Assembly: GCA_001592805.2 (NCBI GenBank)
Contig: CP051141.1
Coordinates: 2,914,001 to 2,978,000 of the forward strand
Reading direction: 5' to 3'
DNA: 64,000 bases
DNA from: Peltaster fructicola
Lineage: Eukaryota; Ascomycota; Dothideomycetes
Below are positions 51,853-61,833 of the stretch, piece by piece. The position numbers were made by a program, and so were the translations under genes. The notes below the pieces were generated by a model, which was not told where the DNA came from, ran no database searches, and was given only the letters and a program-made list of their open reading frames with translations. Numbering within the stretch: position 1 is the first letter of the stretch; each line of letters begins with the position of its first letter.

Positions 51853-54800
51853 ATGGCAACGTCATGTGCGGCTTCACGACTGTTACCACTTGACGAAGTC
51901 TACGAGGCACTCAAGACAGCCGATCCAGTATGGTTGGAATCGACCATACGGGCACGATGGCAAGCAAGATGTGCACTCGTGAATCAGAACGTGACGGATC
52001 TCCCACAGTTACCAGACATCGAGAAGCTTCAACATAGTACGATTGTCACGGCATCTGCTACGGATCATGATATCACGGCACCTGATGACACGACATTCTT
52101 TTCGAAATACATCCAACACATCAAAGCGCACGACTGGGCAGCGACCGAGCTCGGTCCAATGTCATCCTGGCCGCTTCAACTACGACGTATAGTCAATGTC
52201 TGTCTTCATCTGCCCAACGCTGTAGCGATCTGGTGGGGTCCCAAGCGACACTGCCTTTTCAATGAAGCCTATGCTGCTATGCTGCTATGCTAGGCGATGA
52301 AGCTTCAGCGGCTTTGGGCAAGGACATACACGAAGTCTGGCAGGGGCTCAACACAGAATCAGACATGTTTGGAATGGCCATGGCTGAAACCACGAAGACT
52401 GGACTACCTTCTCATGGCAAGGGTTGCCTCTTTGTGCAAAAACACGGAAGCTTGGCAGAGGTATGGGCATCCTTCACTCTGCTTCCCGTTCCGGGCTCGT
52501 CTGGCAACGAGCGGTTCATCAACATCATGGTCGATCACACTAAGGATGTCATTAGTGAACGTCGAGCCACAGCTCTGATCTCTTTGCAACACAGGACTGC
52601 GGCGATTACGACCTTGGACGAGCTGGGAAGAAGCGAATTGGACGCTCTAAAACCATACTCTAGAGACATTCCTTATGCAGCGCTGTATCAAGTGTCCAGC
52701 CTTGAACTCAGCCGGACAAGTAGCGACCTTCGCCAAGGCCATTCGGAACAATCCATAGAATGGTCGTTGGTAGGTGTGCTATCGGCTTCTACAGCATCCG
52801 CAGAACTGCCAGCCTGTCTTGACACTGCAGCAGCTGTCAGCTTATTCGGAACCAAGTTTGAGTCTGCGTTGAGGACTGGTGAGATACAAGTTCTTTCATC
52901 TAATGGCGAACCTGCATTCGGACATCTTTGGGAGCAGTCTGCTTTCCACGGTCTTAACGATGGCTGCGGCTCAGTTCTGCTCATTCCTGTCTGCCAAGGC
53001 CAGCCTCGAGCATTGACCTCGTTTCTGGTCATGGGTACCAATCCTCATATTGTGGACGATGAGGACCATCGAGCGTTCGCTGGGCTGCTGCAACATCATC
53101 TGCAGATTGCTCTGAACTCACTAGTCAGCTTAGAGAACCAGAGACGACTGACGTGGCTCGACGAGAAGCTAGATGGTGCCAGACAAGACAGCAAGCAGAT
53201 AGAGGCGCGGTTCCACAGAATGGCAGACAGATCGCCCGTTGCCATGTTCGAGGTCGGAGCTGACGGCGAGCTCAAATACGCCAACGATAGCTGGTTCGAG
53301 ATGACAGGACACCCAAGAGATCAACTAGCTCCAATGCAATGGGTGAACACCATTCATCCAGAAGATCAGGGATGGTTCGCTGAGACATGGGGTCGACTGA
53401 TCGCCGGTGAAACACTGCACTTCGAGATTCGCTTTGCCAAACGATTTGTCTCTGATTACTACGTCGATGGTCGACGGCTCGAAGGCACTACATGGGCGGC
53501 AGCGTCGGCGTATGCCGAAAGAGACGAAGATGGCAATGTGCTGAACGTGCTCGGTACTACTGCAGACATCAGTCGACTCAAGTGGCTGGAGGACTTCCAA
53601 TCAAGGCGTGCCACCGAGGCACTGGAGCTCAAAAAGCAGCAGGAAGCATTCATGGATATGATATCACATGAAGCTCGCAACCCACTATCCGCCATCACTC
53701 TCTGCGCTGAGAACTCAGTGAGTCTCCTATCACAAAGAGCCAAACCCGAGACATCCAATGAGGAAGCAACAGAAGCAATACTGGACGATCTCAATACAAT
53801 ACTGGCATGCGCAAGTCATCAGGAGAGCATCATTGATGATGTACTCACTCTCAGCAAGATCAAGAATAGCATGCTTGCAGTTTGTCCAGTGCCAGTACAA
53901 CCCTCAAAGATTGTCCTTGACACACTGACGACTTTTGCGGCGTCGGTGTCGCAGAGCAACCTCGACGTCGACTTTCACACCGACCCCTCCTGTGCTGCTT
54001 TGAACATCGACTGGGTGCTTCTGGATCCTGTGCGTGTGCGGCAGATCCTCATGAATCTCATCTCAAATGCAGTCAAGTTCACAAAGGACAAAATCGGCGA
54101 GAGACGCATCGACATTACACTATCTGCTCATCGAGATATGCCAGAGATGACAGGGAGTGGAAGTGAGGCTTTGAAGCACGCTGACGATGTATCTTCTGCG
54201 ACACAAGACTCGACATCCTCAGCACTCTATCTTTCCTTCGCCGTTCAAGACACTGGTAGTGGTATCAAACCCGAGTATCTTGACCGACTCTTCGAACGAT
54301 TTACCCAAGGCTCGATCAAGACTCACGTTAAGTATGGAGGATCAGGACTTGGTTTGTACATTTGCAAGATGTTGGCTATACTGCAGGACGGTAACATCGA
54401 TGTTGTCTCGACCTATCGTCAGGGCTCGAGATTTACATTCTTTGTAAAGACTCGGGCATGCTCAGCACCACTTACACTTACACATCGAATTGCAAATGGT
54501 GCTTCCCTGACGCCTATAGCCACAGCGGTCCAACAGAGCAGTAATCAAAATGGACAGCGGTCCGTGGCAATCACCTGCTCCTGGTTGAAGACAATCTCGT
54601 CAATCAGAAGGTCATGGCAAAACTTCTCCGCCGTCTGGGCTACGTCGTGGCACTTGCGAATCATGGTCAGGAGGCTCTTGACTACCTTGCTACCACCAAG
54701 CTCTATCAAGTGAATGGTGACGAGCTCGACTTGATCTTGATGGATATCGAGATGCCAGTCATGAATGGTCTAGATTGTGTCAGGGAGATCCGCAAGCTCG

Positions 54801-54976
54801 AGAGCAGAACTAGCGGAATGGCGAGACTCCCAATCGTTGCAGTGACGGCAAATGCACGAAAAGCGCAGCAGGACATGGCTCTCGCCAATGGGTTCGACGC
54901 AGTCATCACCAAACCGTTCCAGACCGATGACCTTCAGAGCTTGTTAGCACGATACGGCATGTTGCTGTCCGGCTGA
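51853..54976 (+). CDS. hybrid histidine kinase, frame broken by 8-bp duplication
   Basis: The reading frame is 51853..52280, then shifted by an 8-bp tandem duplication at 52273..52288, then continuous to about 54498. A 59-nt candidate intron (54499..54557, GTGCTT...GGACAG) leads to the receiver domain in 54558..54976. Without the duplication the protein is about 1018 residues: N-terminal conserved DWAATELGPMSSWPLQLRR and AIWWGPKRHCLFNEAY (around residues 100-140), a PAS domain at about 450-565 (RFHRMADRSPVAMFEV), the HisKA H-box in DMISHEARNPLSAI, HATPase N-box (NLISNAVKFT) and G-box (QDTGSGIKPEYLDRLFERFT), and the receiver with its phospho-acceptor Asp in LILMDIEMPVMNG and Lys in ITKPFQ. These sensors feed the Ypd1-Ssk1/Skn7 phosphorelay in fungi. 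The broken form would stop at TGC-TAG (52291..52293) after about 146 residues. The second splice is the weaker point of the model. Confidence 0.8.
52273..52288 (+). repeat. 8-bp perfect tandem duplication inside a coding region
   Basis: GCTGCTAT occurs twice in direct succession within the histidine kinase coding sequence. With one copy removed the codons read N-E-A-Y-A-A-M-L-G-D-E-A, the expected conserved run. With two copies the frame ends in TAG at 52291..52293. Confidence 0.8.
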
Positions 54977-55661
54977 AGCGATTGTCGGCGTTGGGAATGC
55001 TCGACATTCGCGATACTGTTGCATTCAGCCAGCGGATTGCGACCTCAGTGCTGCATCCAGCAAGCTCCCATGGCCAAGGTGGACCTGTTGTACATGCTAC
55101 TAGCCAGACTACAAGGGAGGATGGCAATATGTATGAAGCTTGCTCTCGGTACTACGGCCAAGCCAGAAGAGAGTTGAAGCCACATTTTCATGAGCATAAT
55201 CCAGACGACTTGGTCAGGTAGTGAAGGCGAGTACTGTGATGCGGACTGTAAGTCAGGTAGACTGCAGGAACAGAGGCATGACACTTCGAAGTTGAGGGTC
55301 TCAACGACGATTATGTCTGGAAATTGGTAATCACGACCTTGCACGACGTCAAAAGTTGGTGAAGCAGTACATCTACCGAGCGGCGTTGGTAGTATAGAGC
55401 AAAAGCGATTATCGAAAGAGCACCATATCGCTATAACGATGATAACATTGTATCGAAAAGCAAACTGACCTCGATCGAAGCTGTTCTCTCACAAGGGTTG
55501 ACAATGATGCCGAGTTGAAGCCGAACATCATGCTGAAGATCGAATGCTGGACCAGTGATGAACTTCATGCAGCTAGAACGAGTTTGAGTCATCCTACTAC
55601 TCTTCAACACAGTTTCATTCTTGCACTGACGTCCAGACACTCTGTTTCCCTGTCACATGCG
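54977..55661. other. intergenic, nothing recognised
   Basis: About 690 bases between the histidine kinase and D-amino-acid oxidase genes, same strand. No gene, RNA or repeat is seen. Confidence 0.5.
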
Positions 55662-56993
55662 ATGTCGAAGCGTATCGCAGTTGTCGGGTGAGTCGCACAC
55701 ATCGCTCTGTTGATTCATTCCAATGACTCGAAAGTGCTGGCGTATCCGGCCTGACCACAGCGTTGGTGCTCGCTCGGACGAGCCAATATGATATCACTGT
55801 CATAGCTGAGCACATGCCTGGCGACTATTCGATCAACTATGCTTCACCAGTATGCACAAAGATGCGAAGGTTACTCCCACTGACCCAGCGATAGTGGGCT
55901 GGAGCGAATGTATTGCCGTTCGTGCATTCTCGCTGAGCTTCGCACTTGATGTCTGACAATCGCAAAGGTACAGCAAGCCCGGTACAGCCAACAACAGATA
56001 TGAGGCAGCGACCTGGCCTGTACTAGCAGATCTTGCACAAAATCTGCCAGAAGCAGGTGTACACTTTCAAGGTTGGCATAGACGCATCACGTGACGACAC
56101 AGCTGATTGCGAACAGATGCAATAGAATATGTCAGAGCCAAAGACTCTGGCACGCCAGTCGGCCAATGGGTTGCTGAGCTTGTGAAGAAGGATCCGTGGT
56201 TCAAAGACTTGATGCCCAATGTACGGCTAGCGAGTCCAACGCTATCTCCACTGACAGTGCCTAATAGTTCAGGGTACTCACGAAGGATCAGGTGCCTGCA
56301 GGTTACGATGGTGGCTCTACTTTCACATCAGTCTGCATCAACACTGCTCTATATCTACCGTGGCTGGCCTCCCAGTGCCTGAAGCATGGTGTGAAGATCA
56401 AGCGCGGCATCATCAGACACATCACGGAGGCCACCCGGCTGACACACGACGGCAGTCCGGCAGACATCGTAGTCAACTGCACCGGCCTTTCATCGCTGTT
56501 CCTCGGCGGCGTCGAGGATAAAACGCTGTACCCTGGTCGTGGTCAGATAACGCTGGTGAGCAATGACCCAGGCGCCATGATCGGGACCACCGGCACCGAC
56601 GACTTTCCGGAAGAGATGACCTATATCATGCATCGAGCTGCTGGAGGTGGTACTGTGATTGGCGGCTGCTTACAGGCGGACAAGTGGGAGAGTCAGCCAG
56701 ACATGAACATGGCCACTCGTATCATGCAGCGTGCAATTGAAGTGTGTCCGGCACTGGTGCCCGAGGGAAAGGGTATCGAAGGGCTGCAGGTCATCAGACA
56801 TGCTGTTGGTCTGCGACCGATGAGAAAGGATGGTATTCGCGTTGAGCTTGAGATGGTTACTGGTGGTGGTCGAAGGGTGCCAATAGTACACAACTATGGT
56901 CATGGTGGCTATGGCTACCAAACGTCTTGGGGAGCAGCAGAAGAGGCCAAGCGACTTGTTGAGAATGCGATGGGCTCGAGGGCAAAGCTATGA
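55662..56993 (+). CDS. D-amino-acid oxidase (peroxisomal)
   Basis: Six exons: 55662..55687, 55735..55849, 55895..55917, 55968..56071, 56117..56220 and 56268..56993; 365 residues. Exon phases all agree. The N-terminal FAD-binding GxGxxG is RIAVVGAGVSGLTTALVLAR, split after VVG by the first intron. Family blocks follow: SPWAGANVLPYSKPG, RYEAATWPVLADL, VNCTGLSSLFLGGVED, YPGRGQITLV, and near the end GLRPMRKDGIRVE (substrate carboxylate Arg) and NYGHGGYGYQTSWGAA. The C-terminal tripeptide is AKL, a type 1 peroxisome signal, so the enzyme is expected in peroxisomes, where it oxidises D-amino acids to keto acids with H2O2 production. The start ATG and the 23-nt third exon are both supported by the conserved protein. 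Confidence 0.92.
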
Positions 56994-57225
56994 TGTCTTG
57001 GGATGAGTTGTTGTTGGAGTCGTGGTCCATGGCTTCCAATAATAAATCGCAATGACGAAAGGGGTCCAAGCTTATTCAGGGATCGACCTGAGCTCACGTC
57101 TCTGCCAGTTATTGCGATAATGAATTCACATCTGCCTAAACACTCACTCTCTTGTTCTACACGTCCTATCATCTCGCACACTCATCTGATCTTTCTCCAA
57201 TTGACGCGCCACACGAATCGCAAAC

Positions 57226-57913
57226 ATGGACTTCTCCGAGATTTTGTAGGGACCAGACGAGCTGTCTCAGACGCCAGACTAACGACGAGACAGCCGAATT
57301 GTCAACCTCGTGGCTGCCGTAGCCATGGTGCTCGGTGGTATCTCACAGTGTTTCAAGGTTGATGTGTAAGGCTTTCTATGCGCTTTTTCGATGGGCACTC
57401 TGGCTGAACACGGTCCACAGCTCGGGAATTATTGTTGGAATATACACGATCATCTTTGGTCTCTGTGAGTATGGTCGGAATCGCGACTGTGTAGTGCTGA
57501 CAATGTCTTAGCGACCGCCCTGCTTGGTATGCACCTGTGACTGCGATGGGTGCAAGTATTAATGCGACTCAGAGTTCCAGATCCCACCTCAAGTCGCCCG
57601 CTACGCGTCCTTCATGTTCTCCTTCGTCGGTCGTGGTATCTGTAAGCAATAAGAGCTGGGCTAGAGTCTGGAATGCTGATTTGGGATAGTCTACATCTTC
57701 ATTGGCGGCATCATCGTTGGAGGAGAGTGGTACCGATACGTGCCAGGTGCTGTCCCAGTCCTGATCGGCTTTGGATACGTGGTGCTTGAGTTTGTCCCAA
57801 GCATTGAACCACCAGCAAACATGAGGTCAGTCGCTGGTAGCTATGCTCTCTGACCATCTCTGACCATGTACAGGGAAGCCGAGAATGCTGGATGGGGTGC
57901 TGAGCAGGTGTAA
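57226..57913 (+). CDS. TVP15/COPI-associated Golgi membrane protein
   Basis: Seven short exons: 57226..57245, 57294..57365, 57421..57464, 57512..57526 (15 nt), 57573..57641, 57690..57825 and 57874..57913. All junctions are GT-AG and in phase, giving 131 residues. The sequence reads MDFSEIF-RIVNLVAAVAMVLGGISQ, GIIVGIYTIIFGL, TALLEFQIPPQVARYASFMFSF, VGRGIFYIFIGGIIVGG, VLIGFGYVVLEFVPSIEPPANMRE and ends GWGAEQV. Four hydrophobic segments and the conserved LEFQIPPQVARYASF block identify the COPI-associated (TVP15-like) family, which resides in Golgi membranes and is linked to COPI vesicles. The 15-nt fourth exon encodes ATALL-E across its borders and is required for the conserved order. Unusually intron-dense (six introns in 132 codons). 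Confidence 0.88.
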
Positions 57914-58140
57914 GAGCAGGGTGAACATCGTGAACTGCTTGCAATGCAGCAATGGGCGAAAGGCAATCTCCTGTCTTGGTCGAGAAGTGTATCAAATTGG
58001 CGGTATGGGCGAGCAAGCTTTCTGCCACTGCTGGTAACGAGAAGTCTATAACGATGCAGGTATGCACTCAATAATCTTCTGATTGGCGACGAGCCATATG
58101 CACGCATACAGATCCCGCGAGGTCTGACAGACTGACCCTC

Positions 58141-59241
58141 ATGGCGAGTTGGATCTCCGCGCTTGTTGACTACGCAAGAGAAGTGTACCTACTCACAAAA
58201 GGCGTTGTCGCTGGCTTGACATTCACATCCACATACGCACTTAGGCTTTCTCTTCACTCGACCTCTCGACCGCACAGACCTGCACATGCTGCTAACCATG
58301 CGCCTATTTCTATACCTTCCACATCTCCTCCGACTCGAAACATGTCTATCACCATCATCGACCTCACCATGGACACACCGCCACCTCTAACGCCTGGCAT
58401 CGAGCACCCAGCCACCATAGACCTCACTGCCAGCACTCCTATGAGCGTCACGCGATCGAAGAAGGACTGCGAGATATGCTACGAGAACAAAGCAATCAAC
58501 ACCTTTCCTCTATGTCCTCACGCCAACGCTGGATCGCACGCCAGACTAGCATGCATAAAGTGCTGGAAGGCGCATATCAACGCTGCTATCAAGGATGGCA
58601 ATCTTGACAATGCCAAGTGCTTGTACTGCGAGCACACTCTCACACCAAGCGAGATTCGTAAGCTTCTCACGAAGCCCGACTTCAACAAGTACGTTCTCGC
58701 CCACATGTCAGCGCCAAGCTAATCGCATAAATAGGTGGTTGGACCAAGCAGCAAAGACATGTATGGAGCGCAGTGAGGAGTTCATTGCCTGCCCAAGTGC
58801 AACTTGTAGTTGGGGCTGCTACATGGACAAGGACAGCAATGGCAATATCTTCACCTGCAAGCTCTGCGCAATGCGCTACTGTACTGAGTGTAAAGTGCCT
58901 ATGCACGAAGGCATGACTTGCGAGGAGCATGCCGCTCGAAAGGCACAGCTGGAGCTGGAGAACGATGCCAGCATTATCACAGTCAAGGCCACCACGAAGC
59001 AGTGTCCGAAATGCCACGCTCGAATTGAGAAGAATCATGGATGCGACCACATGCGATGTAAGTCGGATTCCTGGACGAGGAGGCCGCGAACTGACCTTGA
59101 CCAGGCACCAAATGTAAGCATGAGTTCTGCTGGGAATGCTTCGCCAACTACAAGGGCTCGCGTGGCATTGCCGTCGTTGGCAACAACATGCACGAGCCCA
59201 AGTGCAAGTATCATACCAATAGGTTGCCTCAGTTGCAGTGA
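58141..59241 (+). CDS. RBR-type RING E3 ubiquitin ligase with SUMO-interaction-like motifs
   Basis: Three exons, 58141..58688, 58735..59057 and 59105..59241; 335 residues, introns of 46 and 47 nt. The first 65 residues may be an N-terminal hydrophobic or targeting part, and a second ATG sits at 58342. Two short motifs, SITIIDLTMD and ATIDLTAS (about residues 68 and 88), match the hydrophobic-core-plus-acidic-neighbour form of SUMO-interacting motifs. RING1 starts with CEICYENK and includes LACIKCW and CLYCEHTL. IBR has CPSATCSWGC and CTECKVPMHEG. RING2 has QCPKCHARIEKNHGCDHMRC, with its catalytic Cys in the conserved HGCDHMRC block, and then CKHEFCWECFANYKG. The C-terminus ends CKYHTNRLPQLQ. 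RBR ligases form a thioester on RING2 before transfer. The substrate is unknown; a SUMO-targeted role is inference. Confidence 0.88.
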
Positions 59242-59434
59242 GCAAGGGCCGCAGTAGGAGGCTCAAGCTAAGCGTAGGCTACGAGTTGGTGATGTCGGCA
59301 TCGCACGGCATCCTCATCACGAAGAGACCGAGATGAGGCAAGCCCAGCTGCTGGGGAGAACTTGCTGGATGGGCTCAATGTGTCAATTGATCATTTGTAC
59401 GTAGGCATCACCAAGACCAGAACCTCATTGCAAT

Positions 59435-60133
59435 TCACCAGGGGCCCCAACCTGACATTGCTGAGCGCGAGTTGGCCAAAGCATTCAATCTCTCTCGCTT
59501 TCCATCCACTTGATAGAACGGCGACCGGCGATTACTTGCCAAGATGTGGACGATCCACTCGACAGTCAGTACTCTCTTGCCTTGTCCGAGCTCTGGCATA
59601 TCCCTAACCAGCTTTCCTTGAAGGTAAACCAGGATGTCGTTGGTCCGCCGGTCACTGCATTTCAGCTGGTCAGCCTTCGTAGTCCTAGCATAAGCTGTAT
59701 CCCAGATCTTTAGCAATGCTATAGCGTGTCGATAGCTCAGCCAATTTGACGGACTTGCTGGAGACAGGCCATCGGAGAATATCGGTGACATGGACAAAGA
59801 GAACAGAACTGTGTCTGTGGCTCGCTGGAGCAATGAAGGTCTCCTGACGTCAGCCTGTCTGACAGCAATGTCTTCTGGAATAGCTCGCGACGTCGATGGA
59901 GGTGATAGGATCGTGTCTGTAGCTTGTTGATGCAATGTAGGACGTTTAACGCAAGGCTGTCCGACGATTGCACTTCCCGAGGTCGTGCGAGCAGTCTCTT
60001 GCTCATGCCAAAGTCTGGTAGTCTGATCGTTTCCCAGGCTATCGACCACGTCGACGTCTTGATTAATGGCTCTGCCCTTTTCCTTGCCTCGCACGACTGA
60101 TGGTTCAAGCTGCTGTTCCATGTCGCAGTTCAC
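59435..60133 (-). CDS. hypothetical protein with internal tandem repeat
   Basis: Open frame of 232 codons with no introns assumed. The middle contains two copies of a 28-residue unit, VKRPTLHQQATDTILSPPST... and VRRPSLLQRATDTVLFSLSM..., so the frame has internal similarity, which supports coding. The C-terminal half has more ordered-looking helices (NWLSYRHAIALLKIWDTAYA, TNDILVYLQGKLVRDM, TVEWIVHILASNRRSPFYQV). I do not recognise a family. The 3' end is about 190 bases from the RBR gene's 3' end (convergent). An exon extension or a later start is possible; a spurious ORF cannot be excluded. Confidence 0.5.
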   Translation of the reverse strand: MNCDMEQQLEPSVVRGKEKGRAINQDVDVVDSLGNDQTTRLWHEQETARTTSGSAIVGQPCVKRPTLHQQATDTILSPPSTSRAIPEDIAVRQADVRRPSLLQRATDTVLFSLSMSPIFSDGLSPASPSNWLSYRHAIALLKIWDTAYARTTKADQLKCSDRRTNDILVYLQGKLVRDMPELGQGKRVLTVEWIVHILASNRRSPFYQVDGKRERLNALANSRSAMSGWGPW

Positions 60134-60385
60134 TCAAGTCGATGAAGTATTACTGGAACAGGAGATCGAGAGGGCGGTACTCGTTGATGTGGTTGTGCGC
60201 AGTGCAAAGATGAATGGAAAGTGTTTGATTGTGTTTGCGAGCGCTGATGAGTCCAGCAAACTGCATTTAATGCCGCCCTCAACTCGCTGCGTGTACTTAC
60301 GCTCCCAAGGTGGTGAATGGTGTGAGGTGCGGCCGGTATCGTGGTATCGTTCATGCATAGTGTTCTTCTATCGACATGTGCTAGT

Positions 60386-61427
60386 TCAAGACATTGCTTC
60401 GTCTTCATCGGCAGCGTTCTCACCATCAAGACCAATACTGATCTTCTCTGGCATAGGTATTTGGGCTTCTCTTGCTTGGGCTTCAGCCCAGGCTCTAGCG
60501 CGGACAAGCTGCTTGATACGTGCTTCTGGAGCTCTTCCTTGTGAAGCGAGTATTGCTTTGTTGACGTCTGCGGCCACTTTTTCTCGCAACCTTGGGTCTA
60601 GTAGCTCTTTCATCTCTGGACCCATCTTGTCCGGTTTGAATATCATCAGGGCCATCGTCTTCTCCAAGTCCTTCAAGTGCTTGGGATCAGTAGGGGCGTG
60701 CGGTGCGAGCTGTTGTGTTGCGAAGTCAAGCGCAGGTCGAAACTCTACGGCATTGGGATTAGCTGAGCTGTCGAGCACAGCTCGAATGATCTCGATCAAT
60801 TGGAGTTGCAAGAGCTGGAAGTGTAGCGTTCGATTCTGGTCGAGTATCTGTGTTTGTCAGCAAGGCTCCGCGATGAATGTACTGTGCAATTGAGTGAGGT
60901 TGGGATCATACTGAGGACTGAAGTAAGTGAGTTTTTATCATCAACACAATTATGAGTGGTGCATGAAACTGATATAATCATGTAAAGAGTGAAAGATGAG
61001 CGTAACATACCTCTGCATCAAGCTCGTTGATCATATGGATAGCCTCATCCATCTTGCCTGTGTATATGGCACCCCGTATCTTGACTCTCTCGTTTATGCT
61101 TCTCTTGAGGTCGGCTGCATTATTTTGGACCAGGTTCGTCTCTTCTGCAAACTTTTCGGCAGCTGCAGGGTAGCCTTCTGAGATGAGATAGTCCATGATG
61201 ACCATGTTGATATCACTATCATTGTCAGCTGGTGCTCCGTATGCCATTGCTCCACTTCTGTGTAATGTGCTGAGGGATCAGATACTATCTATTGCTTATG
61301 GTATCTACAGGATATTTCGGAGAGATTCCCATTGAAGTTTGATCATCAAATGAGGGACGGGTCTGTACTGGGAGGACTGTCAAACTCACTTCTTTGATGG
61401 CTTCATATCTGCGAGCTTGTGCTCCAT
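60386..61427 (-). CDS. GID8: GID E3 ligase complex subunit GID8 (LisH-CTLH-CRA)
   Basis: Three exons, 61427..61390, 61257..61011 and 60847..60386; introns are 132 and 163 nt, longer than most here. 248 residues: MEHKLADMKPSKKSGAMAYG, a LisH motif (INMVIMDYLISEGYPAAAEKFAEET), CTLH (SINERVKIRGAIYTGKMDEA, INELDAE-ILDQNRTLHFQLL) and CRA (VEFRPALDFATQQLAPHAP, LEKTMALMIF, KMGPEMKELLDPRLREKVAA). Gid8 is the scaffold subunit of the GID/CTLH ubiquitin ligase that degrades gluconeogenic enzymes upon glucose shift in yeast. The C-terminal tail is acidic (DGENAADEDEAMS). The start is taken at the ATG at 61427; the first exon is short but joins perfectly. Confidence 0.9.
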
Positions 61428-61833
61428 CTTATAGTTATGCTAGATCTGATTACTGTCAGTCTGGACGCCCGTTGAGCTGTGAAAGGCTCACCGCAAGGAT
61501 CTTCGCGTCGAGCAGCTTCAGGAGTCGATGTACGCCTGAGCAAAACAGTACGTCAACATATTGACGAACTGGTGTGCATACAGATTGCTACAAGAGCAAT
61601 TGTGTGCGTGATGTAGAGCGGGAAGAAGCTTGTCTCTAGCGAGAGCAAAAGAGTGAGGTCGAGCTAGCAGTGGCTTGGTCGGAAAATTGCTTGGCACCCC
61701 CGAGCCGCTTTTCACAGCGGCCTCACTTACGACAACTTCTGACTTGATCACACACCGCAAGAACTACTCGTGGACGCCCTAGCAGTACCTTCGAGGTCGC
61801 TGCATAAGTCTCGAACATGATACTTCTACGACC
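61428..61833. other. divergent promoter between GID8 and URK1
   Basis: About 400 bases shared by two oppositely oriented genes. Some short AT-rich words; no discrete element recognised. Confidence 0.5.

Noticed and set aside
60066-60893. Plus-strand frame of 275 codons opposite GID8
   Set aside because: The minus strand encodes the conserved CRA domain of GID8; the plus frame is Ser/Ala-rich shadow sequence.
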